Assembly: GCA_947628815.1 (NCBI GenBank)
Contig: CANRBJ010000003.1
Location: 77,772 to 126,448, forward strand
DNA: 48,677 nucleotides
Direction: 5' to 3'
Source: an uncultured Clostridia bacterium
GTDB taxonomy: Bacteria > Bacillota > Clostridia > TANB77 > CAG-508
In this document: in pieces, positions 1-9,056 of the stretch
How the letters are laid out: each line of letters starts with the position of its first letter
Position numbering within the stretch: the stretch's first letter is position 1
Notes under the pieces: generated by a model
What the model was told of the DNA's origin: nothing
Seen by the model: the letters and a program-made list of their open reading frames with translations, nothing else
Databases searched by the model: none
Made by a program: the position numbers and the translations under genes

Positions 1-1
1 A

Positions 2-1360
2 GGAGAACAAGCAGATAATTGGTATAGCTATAAAACGAAAACAGAAGAAGGTTTATCAACATGGGCGAATGCAGTATCAGAAGGTAGTTCAGATGAATAT
101 GATAGCTATTGGGTATGGATACCAAGGTTTGCGTATAAATTAACAAAAACCGCCGAAGCAGCAGGAGGAGAAATAGAAATAGTATTTTTAAAGGGAACAA
201 CAGACAATCCAGCAAGCAAGACATCTAAAGGGGAAGATACTAAAGATATAAAAATAAAAAGAGCAAGTGACGTAACAGATGACGACACAGACGTATATAT
301 AGTACATCCAGCATTCACAAATGAGAGTGGAAATGGATATGCGAATGGAGGATGGGATAGAGAAATACCTGGATTCTGGATAGCCAAGTTTGAGGCAGGC
401 TATGTAGGAGAATATAATGATACTGCTGGTAAAGCGAAAGATTCGCCAGTACAATTTAGTACGATACGCACATACAATGAATCGAACACTACAGAAGATC
501 CAGCTTGGTATTACGGAGAAGACAGAACAGTAAGTTCTACAGCGATAAAATGGCCAACATTCCAACCATGTAGACCAAGTATGAATCGAGTAGGAATATC
601 TGATGCATACGATTTATGTAGACAAATTGGTAACACATCAGCTAGCGAAAATCCATACAATTTAGCAAATGTAGATAGTCATATGATAAAAAATAGTGAA
701 TGGGGAGCAGTAGCATATTTATCATATAGTGATTATGGAAGAGGAAATGCAACAGAAATAACAATAAATAATATAAGTGCTGACGGTTCAAAAACGATAT
801 GGGCAGTAACAGGATACGCAGCAGACGCAGTTTCAGCTGCAACTCAGAAAATTGACAATTTAGAAGAATATATCAATCCTGGTAGTTCAAGCGGACCAGC
901 AGGAATATGGTATTCAAGCCAAGGACAAAAAGCAAGTACAACAGGAAATACAAGTGGAGTATATGATATGGTAGGAGGAGCATGGGAATGGACAGCAGGA
1001 TATGTAGATATAGGTAGTGGAAATGTTTCTACTTATGGAAGTAAATTAAGAAGTGAGGCAAATGGAAAATATAAAAGTATATATGTACATAACGGTGATG
1101 GAGGAACGGATACAGCAAATTATAATGAGGATGCAAATAGGAAAAGAAAAGGAGAGGCGATATGGGAAACATCAACTACTGGAACTGTTTCTACAGGTTG
1201 GAATAAAGACTACTACGACTTCGTGCGCTCTTACGATCCGTTCACGGTACGCGGGGGCGGTTGTGGCAGTGAATCTGGTGCCGGTGTATTTGCGTTCTAT
1301 CGCAGTGCCGGGTACTGCAGTTACTACATCGGTTTCCGCCCGGTGCTTGTGTGCGAGTAG
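2..1360 (+). CDS. Prepilin-FGE/lectin variable protein, cassette 1 (5' end outside window)
   Basis: The first of five tandem cassettes; its prepilin leader lies upstream of the window. The frame is open from base 2 and encodes 452 residues. It holds the FGE/SUMF1-like fold (C-type lectin type) seen in all copies: WVWIPRFAYK, GWDREIPGFWIAKFEAGY, KNSEWGAVAYLSYSDYG, GVYDMVGGAWEWTAGY, then a C-terminal variable segment ending GFRPVLVCE. The family link to DGR target proteins is established knowledge; the role as a surface-displayed binding domain on a pilin-like stalk is inference. Its first part resembles cassette 4, whereas positions 857-1549 are identical, as far as I can read, to 2767-3459 of cassette 2, so it is a mosaic. 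Confidence 0.85.
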   Translation, partial: GEQADNWYSYKTKTEEGLSTWANAVSEGSSDEYDSYWVWIPRFAYKLTKTAEAAGGEIEIVFLKGTTDNPASKTSKGEDTKDIKIKRASDVTDDDTDVYIVHPAFTNESGNGYANGGWDREIPGFWIAKFEAGYVGEYNDTAGKAKDSPVQFSTIRTYNESNTTEDPAWYYGEDRTVSSTAIKWPTFQPCRPSMNRVGISDAYDLCRQIGNTSASENPYNLANVDSHMIKNSEWGAVAYLSYSDYGRGNATEITINNISADGSKTIWAVTGYAADAVSAATQKIDNLEEYINPGSSSGPAGIWYSSQGQKASTTGNTSGVYDMVGGAWEWTAGYVDIGSGNVSTYGSKLRSEANGKYKSIYVHNGDGGTDTANYNEDANRKRKGEAIWETSTTGTVSTGWNKDYYDFVRSYDPFTVRGGGCGSESGAGVFAFYRSAGYCSYYIGFRPVLVCE

Positions 1361-1366
1361 CACTTT
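1206..1366 (+). other. DGR-type variable region of cassette 1
   Basis: A GC-rich stretch in an AT-rich gene, with many NNY codons (tac, gat, tgt, agt, tgc) and a fixed frame of RGGG...AGVFAF...GFRPVLVCE. The near-invariant 3' block runs past the TAG stop into CACTT, as expected for the initiation-of-mutagenic-homing end of a DGR variable region. It is identical to the one in cassette 2. Assignment is by pattern; no template repeat is visible here. Confidence 0.65.
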
Positions 1367-1392
1367 GAACAAATAAAAAATGAATATATAAG

Positions 1393-1440
1393 AGTAACCA
1401 AAAGAGGTAGAATAAAAGTACCAATGATGGTTACTTTTTT
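1393..1440 (+). terminator. Rho-independent terminator after cassette 1
   Basis: AGTAACC and GGTTACT arms flank a loop of about 29 nt and are followed by a T-run. The same element follows cassettes 2, 3 and 4, so each cassette is probably its own transcription unit. Confidence 0.75.
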
Positions 1441-1493
1441 AGTAAGTGTTTACAATAAAGCAAATTATTATGTAGATAAGTGATAAGCGATAG

Positions 1494-1558
1494 TCCTCCA
1501 AACTCTTGAAAAGGAAATAAGCCAAATATAAAATGGAACAAAAGAGAAAAGAGGAGGA
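1494..1558 (+). promoter_or_regulatory. Possible SD-sequestering pair before cassette 2
   Basis: TCCTCC at 1494-1499 is complementary to GGAGGA (1553-1558) in the strong ribosome-binding site of cassette 2. The pair recurs before the other cassettes (weaker before cassette 5, with TCTTCC). A translational control hairpin is an inference. Confidence 0.3.
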
Positions 1559-1568
1559 ACAAAAGAAA

Positions 1569-3270
1569 ATGAAAGAAAACAAAAAAAGGAAAAACAAAGG
1601 TATAACATTAATAGCGCTAGTAATAACGATAATAGTACTATTAATACTAGCCCGGAGTAACAATTAATTTAACGATAGGGGAAAGGGGGATATTTACAAC
1701 AGCGCAAATAGCAGCAAAAAATTATACCAATGCGCAAAATAGGGAATTAGCAGAATTGGATGAATTTAATTATGATTTAGAGTATATAGCAACAGGGTCA
1801 AGCGAGAAAGAATGGAATGAAGAGAAGCAGGTAAATGAGCCACAAATAGAAGGAACAGGGTTACAGCCTGTAACAATAAAAGAAGGAGATGGAACCATAA
1901 CAGAAATAAAAGATAGCAAGACCTCGTGGTATAATTACAAAACAGAAAGTGAAAATGGATTAGCTAAAAACACATGGGCAAATGCGATATCAAACAGTAC
2001 TTCAGAAGAATATAAAAGTTATTGGGTATGGATACCAAGGTTTGCGTATAAATTAACAAAAAGCACAGATACAAATGGAGAAATAGAAATAGTGTTCTTA
2101 AAGGGAACAACAGATAATCCAGCGAGCAAGACATCTGAAGGGAACGAAACTACAAATATAACAATAAAAAGAGCAAGTGAAGTAACGGAAAGTGACACAA
2201 ACGTATATATAGTACATCCAGCATTCACAAATGAAAGTGGAAATGGATATGCAAATGGAGGATGGGATAGAGAGATACCCGGATTTTGGATGGCGAAGTT
2301 CGAAGCAGGATATGTAGGAGAATACGAAGATTCAGCTAAAAAAGCGAAAGATTCGCCAGTACAATTTAGTACAATAATGACATGGGATGGATCAACTTCG
2401 AAAAATAATCCAGCTTGGTATTACGGAGAAGACAGAACAGTAAGTTCTACAGCGATAAAATGGCCAACATTCCAACCATGTAGACCAAGTATGAATCGAA
2501 TAGGAATAAGTGATGCATACGAGTTGTGCAGAAAAATTGGTGACAAAGATGCAGAAAATAATCCATACCAATTAAGTAATGTAGATAGTCATTTGATAAA
2601 GAATAGTGAATGGGGAGCAGTGGCATATTTATCATATAGTGATTATGGAAGAGGAGATGCAACAGAGATAACAATAAACAATATAAGCGCTGAAGGTTCA
2701 GAAACAATATGGGCAGTAACAGGATACGGAGCAAGCGGAGTTTCTTCTGCAACTCAAAAAATTGAAAATTTAGAAGAATATATCAATCCTGGTAGTTCAA
2801 GCGGACCAGCAGGAATATGGTATTCAAGCCAAGGACAAAAAGCAAGTACAACAGGAAATACAAGTGGAGTATATGATATGGTAGGAGGAGCATGGGAATG
2901 GACAGCAGGATATGTAGATATAGGTAGTGGAAATGTTTCTACTTATGGAAGTAAATTAAGAAGTGAGGCAAATGGAAAATATAAAAGTATATATGTACAT
3001 AACGGTGATGGAGGAACGGATACAGCAAATTATAATGAGGATGCAAATAGGAAAAGAAAAGGAGAGGCGATATGGGAAACATCAACTACTGGAACTGTTT
3101 CTACAGGTTGGAATAAAGACTACTACGACTTCGTGCGCTCTTACGATCCGTTCACGGTACGCGGGGGCGGTTGTGGCAGTGAATCTGGTGCCGGTGTATT
3201 TGCGTTCTATCGCAGTGCCGGGTACTGCAGTTACTACATCGGTTTCCGCCCGGTGCTTGTGTGCGAGTAG
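1569..3270 (+). CDS. Prepilin-FGE/lectin variable protein, cassette 2, with +1 shift at CGG
   Basis: The ATG at 1569 follows AGGAGG with 11-nt spacing. The leader MKENKKRKNKG is followed by ITLIALV...LLILA, a class III (prepilin) signal with predicted cleavage after Gly11. Read in the zero frame it ends four codons after CGG (RSNN, stop). Moving +1 at CGGA (1653-1656) gives the family-typical LAGVTINLTIGERGIFTTAQ and an open frame to 3270, 566 residues in all. The rest is the FGE/C-type-lectin fold and the C-terminal variable region (3116-3276). The likely role is a pilin-like stalk displaying a diversified binding domain. The shift falls exactly at the end of the hydrophobic helix. Without recoding this would be called a pseudogene. 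Confidence 0.85.
1653..1656 (+). other. +1 recoding site CGGA (cassette 2)
   Basis: GCC-CGG-AGT must be read GCC-(C)GGA-GTA to give LAGVTI, the standard prepilin sequence. The zero frame stops after RSNN. Confidence 0.85.
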
Positions 3271-3276
3271 CACTTT
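3116..3276 (+). other. DGR-type variable region of cassette 2
   Basis: Identical to the variable region of cassette 1, including the 3' invariant block past the stop codon. The identity reflects recent duplication or conversion of the whole 3' half of the cassette rather than independent diversification. Confidence 0.65.
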
Positions 3277-3302
3277 GAACAAATAAAAAATGAATATATA
3301 AG

Positions 3303-3350
3303 AGTAACCAAAAGAGGTAGAATAAAAGTACCAATGATGGTTACTTTTTT
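3303..3350 (+). terminator. Rho-independent terminator after cassette 2
   Basis: Identical to the hairpin after cassette 1 (AGTAACC/GGTTACT arms plus T-run), 1910 bp downstream. Confidence 0.75.
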
Positions 3351-3478
3351 AGTAAGTGTTTACAATAAAGCAAATTATTATGTAGATAAGTGATAAGCGA
3401 TAGTCCTCCAAACTCTTGAAAAGGAAATAAGCCAAATATAAAATGGAACAAAAGAGAAACAAGGAGGAACGAAAGAAA

Positions 3479-5181
3479 ATGAAAGAAAACAAAAAAAGGA
3501 AAAACGAAGGCATAACGTTAATAGCGCTAGTAATAACAATAATAGTGCTATTAATACTAGCACGGAGTAACAATTAATTTAACAATAGGAGAAAGGGGAA
3601 TATTTACAACAGCACAAATAGCAGCAAGAAATTACACCAATTCGCAAAATAGAGAACTAGCTGATTTAGATGATTTTAATTATGATTTAACGTATGTAAC
3701 AACAGGGTCAAGTGAGAAGGAATGGAATGAAGAAAAGCAAGTAAATGAGCCCCAAGTAGAAGGAACAGGGCTACAACCCGTAACTATAGCACCAGAAACA
3801 GGAGATATAATAGAAATAAAGGATAACAAGACATCATGGTATAATTATAAAACAATAGACAAAGACGGAACAGTAGATCCAAAAACATGGGCGAATGCGA
3901 TATCAAAAGGTACTTCAGATGAATATGATAGCTATTGGGTATGGATACCAAGGTTTGCGTATAAATTAAAAACAACAAGCAGTGGAACACCAGCAGGAGG
4001 AGAAATAGAAATAGTATTTTTAAAGGGAACAACAGATAATCCAGCGAGCAAGACATCGAAAGGAGAAAGTACAGAAGGTATAACAATAAAAAGAGCAAGT
4101 GAAGTAAAAGAGGAGGAAGAGGGAAATGTATATATAGTACATCCAGCATTCACAAATGAAAGTGGAAATGGATATGCAAATGGAGGATGGGATAGAGAAA
4201 TACCCGGATTTTGGATAGCGAAGTTTGAGGCAGGATATGTAGGAACGCCAGATAAAGCTGGAGCAGCTACAGCAAAAGATTCGCCAGTAAAATATACTAC
4301 ATTGAGGAGTAGGAATGCAAGCGAAAATTTAGATTCATTAGATACTATTTATTACGGAAATGAGGCAAAAAGAACAGTTAATGAGACAGCAGTGAAATGG
4401 CCAACATTTCAACCATGTAGACCAAGTTTTAATTATATAGGAATAAGTGATGCATACGAGTTATGTAAGTCAATCGGTAGCCAAAGTAATCCATACAACT
4501 TAAAAAATGTAGATAGTCATTTAATAAAGAATAGTGAATGGGGAGCGGTAGCCTATTTATCATATAGTGATTATGGAAAAGGAAAAGAAAGTGAAGTAAC
4601 AATAAATAGTGCAAATGCAAGTGGAACACATTTAGTTTGGGCTGTAACTGGATACTCAAATATTAGTGGAAGTGAAATTTGTTTTGATGATTTAGTTAAT
4701 GCAGACCATCCCGCATCAAACGTATGGTATAGTTCAGCAGGAGATGATGCGAGTACAACAGGAAATGTAAGTGGAGTATATGATATGGTAGGGGGAATAT
4801 GGGAATGGACATCAGGGTATATTGCTCCAGATACCTCAGCTTATATTGATTACGCTGGAAAATTAAAAGACGAAGACGGAGGAAATAGTAGTAAATATAA
4901 AAGTAAATTTAAAGGGACGCTTGGTCTTAAAAATAATTACGAAGATGGAACCAATAAAAAAAGAAAAGGAGAGGCAATATGGGAAACATCGACTGACGGG
5001 GAGAATAAAACTAGTGGTTGGAATGACGACCAGTCCCTATTCCTGTTCCGTGAGGGTCCATTCTTAATTCGCGGGGGAAAATGGGACAGTGTAGGTAACG
5101 GGGGTGTCTTCGCATTCACTTGCTGGGGTCGGATATGGTGCTAATAATGTCGGTTTCCGCCCGGTGCTTGTGTGCGAGTAG
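3479..5181 (+). CDS. Prepilin-FGE/lectin variable protein, cassette 3, with two +1 CGG shifts
   Basis: The ATG at 3479 follows AAGGAGG. The prepilin leader is MKENKKRKNEG then ITLIALV. It needs +1 at CGGA 3563-3566 (GCA-CGG-AGT) to read LAGVTINLTIG, and a second +1 at CGGA 5130-5133 inside the variable region. With both shifts it is 566 residues, the same as cassette 2, and ends GFRPVLVCE. Without the second shift it ends FAFTCWGRIWC and loses the invariant C-terminus. The segment from FAF to the C-terminus is then 23 residues in this copy and in cassettes 1 and 2. The fold and inferred role are as for the other cassettes. The N-terminal half differs most from its neighbours (AGVTI followed by ARNYTNSQNRELADLDDF). 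Confidence 0.82.
3563..3566 (+). other. +1 recoding site CGGA (cassette 3 leader)
   Basis: GCA-CGG-AGT is read GCA-(C)GGA-GTA. The P-site codon (GCA) differs from cassettes 2 and 4 (GCC), so the preceding codon is not the determinant. Confidence 0.85.
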
Positions 5182-5187
5182 CACTTC
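5028..5187 (+). other. DGR-type variable region of cassette 3
   Basis: A different variable sequence from cassettes 1 and 2 (FREGPFLIRGGKWDSVGNGGVFAF) with the same invariant 3' block. It contains the CGGA recoding site. Confidence 0.65.
5130..5133 (+). other. +1 recoding site CGGA (cassette 3 variable region)
   Basis: GGT-CGG-ATA must be read GGT-(C)GGA-TAT to give WGGYGANNVGFRPVLVCE. Counted against the other cassettes the quadruplet supplies exactly one residue, at the position where the others have Gly (SAGYC in cassettes 1 and 2). Confidence 0.85.
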
Positions 5188-5214
5188 GATACAAATAGAA
5201 AATAAATATATAAA

Positions 5215-5262
5215 AGTAACCAAAAGAGGTACAATAAAAACTACCGATATTGGTTACTTTTT
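5215..5262 (+). terminator. Rho-independent terminator after cassette 3
   Basis: AGTAACC/GGTTACT arms with a T-run; the loop sequence differs from those after cassettes 1 and 2 while the stem is kept. Confidence 0.72.
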
Positions 5263-5392
5263 GTATAAGTGTTTACCATAAAGCAAATTGTTATGTAGAT
5301 AAATGATAAGCGATAGTCCTCCAAACTCTTGAAAAAGGAAATAAGCCAAATATAAAATGGAACAAAAGAGAAACAAGGAGGAACGAAATAAA

Positions 5393-7082
5393 ATGAAAGA
5401 AAACAAAAAAAGGAAAAACAAAGGAATAACATTAATAGCGCTAGTAATAACAATAATAGTGCTATTAATACTAGCCCGGAGTAACAATTAATTTAACGAT
5501 AGGGGAAAGGGGGATATTTACAACAGCGCAAATAGCAGCAAAAAATTATACCAATGCGCAAAATAGGGAATTAGCAGAATTGGATGAATTTAATTATGAT
5601 TTAGAGTATATAGCAACAGGGTCAAGCGAGAAAGAATGGAATGAAGAGAAGCAGGTAAATGAGCCACAAATAAAAGGAACAAATTTAAAACCAATAACAA
5701 TAGCAGATGGAACAGGAACTATAACAAAAGTAGGAGAACAAGCAGATAATTGGTATAGCTATAAAACGAAAACAGAAGAAGGTTTATCAACATGGGCGAA
5801 TGCGGTATCAGAAGGTAGTTCAGATGAATATGATAGCTATTGGGTATGGATACCAAGGTTTGCGTATAAATTAACAAAAGGAGATGGAGGCGCTAACGGA
5901 ACAATAGATATAGTGTTTTTAAAGGGAACAACAGACAAACCAGCGAGCACAACATCGGAAGGAGAAAGTACAGAAGGTATAACAATAAAAAGAGCAAGTG
6001 AAGTAACGGAAAGTGACACAAACGTATATATAGTACATCCAGCATTCACAAATGAAAGTGGAAATGGATATGCAAATGGAGGCTGGGATAGAGAAATACC
6101 AGGATTTTGGATAGCAAAGTTCGAGGCAGGCTATGTTGGCGAGATTGGTAATAAAAACGGAAAGGCAAAAGATTCACCGGTAAGATATACTACGTTACAA
6201 AGTTATACGGAAACGAAAGGAGAGGAATCATTAGACACTGTGTACTCTGGAACAAGAACCGTAAGTAGTACAGCGATAGATTGGCCAACATTCCAACCAT
6301 TAAGACCAAGTTTTAATTATATAGGAATAAGTGACGCATATGAATTGTGTAAAGCAATAGATGGGAGTGATAATGGTAGTCAAGGAAATCCATATAAATT
6401 AGGAAAAGTAGATAGTCATTTAACAAAAAATAGTGAATGGGGAGCAGTAGCATATTTATCATATAGTGATTATGGAAAGGGAAGTGCAAGCGAAGTAGGT
6501 ATCAATAGTGCAAATGCGGGAAATTCTGAAGGCGGAATATGGGCTGTAACAGGTTACGGAGATATTGCTAGCGGAGGAACTGTTCCTATGAATTTAACTA
6601 ATTTAGTTACTGAGCATACTGCTGCAAAAGCTTGGTATACATCAGATGGGGATGACGCAAGTACAACAGGGAATGTATCTGGAGTATATGATATGAGTGG
6701 TGGATTATGGGAATGGACAGCAGGATATATTGCTCCATCTAGTGAAAATTACCAATCTTTCGGGGGAAAGTTCAAAGACGAAGCTAATGATAAATATAGA
6801 AGTAAATATGCATATAGTGGTGGAGCCACAATCCAAAATTATAACGAACCAGCAAATAAAAAGAGAAAAGGAGAGGCAATATGGGAAACGTCAAGTAGTG
6901 GAGCTGGCGGTGACACAAGTTGGAATTCTGACGCCTCCTCTTTCGTGTACGCGGATCATCCGTTCACGATGCGCGGTGGCGTTTGTTATGGTAAAACTAG
7001 TGCTGGTGTCTTCGCGTTCACACGACACACTGGGATGTGCTATTATGATGTCGGTTTCCGCCCGGTGCTTGTGTGCGAGTAG
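5393..7082 (+). CDS. Prepilin-FGE/lectin variable protein, cassette 4, with +1 shift at CGG
   Basis: The ATG at 5393 follows AAGGAGG. The leader MKENKKRKNKG plus hydrophobic helix reaches GCC-CGG-AGT; +1 at CGGA 5477-5480 restores LAGVTINLTIGERGIFTTAQ and a frame open to 7082, 562 residues. FGE/lectin motifs follow in the usual order (WVWIPRFAYK, GWDREIPGFWIAKFEAGY, GVYDMSGGLWEWTAGY). The variable segment is FVYADHPFTMRGGVCYGKTSAGVFAF...GFRPVLVCE. Its 5' half is shared with the start of cassette 1. The pilin-like anchoring is seen in sequence; the role in variable adhesion or binding is inferred. Confidence 0.85.
5477..5480 (+). other. +1 recoding site CGGA (cassette 4)
   Basis: GCC-CGG-AGT read as GCC-(C)GGA-GTA; same context as in cassette 2. 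Confidence 0.85.
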
Positions 7083-7088
7083 CACTTC
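6933..7088 (+). other. DGR-type variable region of cassette 4
   Basis: GC-rich relative to the gene. Before the invariant GFRPVLVCE block, codons tgc-tat-tat-gat stand where cassette 1 has tgc-agt-tac-tac and cassette 3 has ggt-gct-aat-aat. All are NNY codons, the pattern left by mutagenesis of AAY codons. Confidence 0.65.
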
Positions 7089-7115
7089 TATACAAATAAC
7101 GAACGAATATATAAA

Positions 7116-7164
7116 AGTAACCAAAAGAGGTAGAATAAAAACTACCAATAATGGTTACTTTTTT
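7116..7164 (+). terminator. Rho-independent terminator after cassette 4
   Basis: AGTAACC/GGTTACT arms and a T-run, as after cassettes 1-3. Confidence 0.75.
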
Positions 7165-7293
7165 GCGTAAGTGCTTACCATAAAGCAAATTATTATGTAG
7201 ATAAATGATAAGAGATAGTCTTCCAAACTCTTGAAAAGGAAATAAGCCAAATATAAAATGGAACAAAAGAGAAACAAGGAGGAACAAAAGAAA

Positions 7294-8971
7294 ATGAAAG
7301 AAAACAAAAACGAAGGTATAACGTTAATAGCGCTAGTAATAACAATAATAGTGCTACTAATACTAGCACGGAGTAACAATTAATTTAACGATAGGAGAAA
7401 GAGGAATATTTACAACAGCGCAAATAGCGGCAAGAAATTACACCAATTCGCAAAATAGAGAACTAGCGAATTTAGAAGATTTTAATTATGGTTTAGAGTA
7501 TATAGCAACAGGGTCAAGCGAGAAAGAATGGAATGAAGAGAAGCAGGTAAATGAGCCACAAATAGAAGGAACAGGGTTACAGCCTGTAACAATAAAAGAA
7601 GGAGATGGAACCATAACAGAAATAAAAGATAGCAAGACCTCGTGGTATAATTACAAAACAGAAAGTGAAAATGGATTAGCTAAAAACACATGGGCAAATG
7701 CGATATCAAACAGTACTTCAGAAGAATATAAAAGTTATTGGGTATGGATACCAAGGTTTGCGTATAAATTAACAAAAAGCACAGATACAAATGGAGAAAT
7801 AGAAATAGTGTTCTTAAAGGGAACAACAGATAATCCAGCGAGCAAGACATCTGAAGGGAACGAAACTACAAATATAACAATAAAAAGAGCAAGTGAAGTA
7901 ACGGAAAGTGACACAAACGTATATATAGTACATCCAGCATTCACAAATGAAAGTGGAAATGGATATGCAAATGGAGGATGGGATAGAGAGATACCCGGAT
8001 TTTGGATGGCGAAGTTCGAAGCAGGATATGTAGGAGAAGCTGGGGATTCAGCAGGTATGGCAAAAAATTCTCCAGTAAAATATAGTACAATAATTACATG
8101 GACTGGCTCAAGTTCACAAAAAGAATAGACTTACTATTATGGAAAAAGAGAAGCAAATACTACAGAAATAAAATGGCCAACATTCCAACCCTGTAGACCA
8201 AGTTTTAATTATATAGGAATAAGTGATGCATATGAGATATGCAAACAAATTGGTACAAAGTCAGCTCAAGATAATCCATACCAGATTGAAAAAGTAGATA
8301 GTCATTTAACAAAAAATAGTGAATGGGGAGCAGTAGCGTACTTATCATATAGTGATTATGGTAGAGGAAATGAAACAGAAATAACAATAAATAATGTACA
8401 TGCAAACGGAGCAAGTACGATATGGGCAGTAACAGGATATGCAGCAGATGATACAAGTGCAGATGCAGCAGAATTTAATTTAGATCAATTAACGAAAGGA
8501 GAAGTAGCAAATAAGTGGTGTACTGAAAAAGGGGATAATGCAAGTACAACAGGAAATATATCTGGAGTATATGATATGGTAGGAGGAGCGTGGGAGTGGA
8601 CAGCAGGATATGTTGCTCCTTCTTCCGGAAATTATCAAACTTATGGTGGAAAGTTAAAAGAAGAAAATAGTGGAAATAGTAGTAAATATAAGAGCAAATA
8701 TGAAGGAACTAGTACTGCTGATACTAATTACGCAAATGTAACAAATAAAAAAAGAAAAGGCGAGGCAATATGGGAGACATCAACTGCTGGAAATGCTGAT
8801 GGTTCTAGTTGGTTTGGCGATGGTAACAGCTTCTTAGAATCTTTCAATTCGTTCGCAGGACGCGGTGGAGGATGGAGCAGTGGGACCTCAGCTGGTGTAT
8901 TCGCGTTCTCTCGCAGTATGGGATGCTGCTATTACCATATCGGTTTCCGCCCGGTGCTTGTATGCGAGTAG
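7294..8971 (+). CDS. Prepilin-FGE/lectin variable protein, cassette 5, with +1 CGG shift and an internal TAG
   Basis: The ATG at 7294 follows AAGGAGG. The leader is three codons shorter (MKENKNEG then ITLIALV). +1 at CGGA 7369-7372 restores LAGVTINLTIGERG. The frame is then open except for one TAG at 8126-8128 (codon about 278), where SSSQKE-stop-TYYYGKRE aligns with the NPAWYYGEDR stretch of the other copies. Downstream of the TAG the gene is intact to GFRPVLVCE, with a distinct variable region. Bases 7496-8038 are identical, as far as I can read, to 1780-2322 of cassette 2. It may be a nonsense-inactivated copy or a donor cassette; a CAG-to-TAG change is the simplest origin. It lacks the terminator found after cassettes 1-4, so transcription may run into the DUF2953-gerW pair. 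Confidence 0.75.
7369..7372 (+). other. +1 recoding site CGGA (cassette 5)
   Basis: GCA-CGG-AGT read as GCA-(C)GGA-GTA, restoring LAGVTI. Confidence 0.82.
8126..8128 (+). other. In-frame TAG inside cassette 5
   Basis: The only stop in an otherwise continuous frame of the length of its paralogues. TAG ends the other four cassettes, so it is a functional stop in this genome. Confidence 0.8.
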
Positions 8972-8977
8972 CACTTT
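8820..8977 (+). other. DGR-type variable region of cassette 5
   Basis: Variable segment FLESFNSFAGRGGGWSSGTSAGVFAF...YYHIGFRPVLVCE, different from the other four, with the invariant 3' block (one change, GTA for GTG). Its intact state downstream of a nonsense codon fits a recently broken or donor copy. Confidence 0.62.
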
Positions 8978-9056
8978 ATAATTATAAGAAGAAAACTCTA
9001 ATATCTTGAATAAATAAGAAAAATATGGAAAAACTAATACTAAAGAAGGTGATTTT

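Noticed and set aside
1569-7372. Pilin cassettes as frameshifted pseudogenes
   Set aside because: All four complete leaders have the same +1 break at CGG, the rest is under clear conservation, and the same break occurs in recD2, lepA and comFC.
8126-8128. TAG reassigned to an amino acid
   Set aside because: TAG ends all the cassette genes, and TGA and TAA also end genes here; only one internal TAG is seen.
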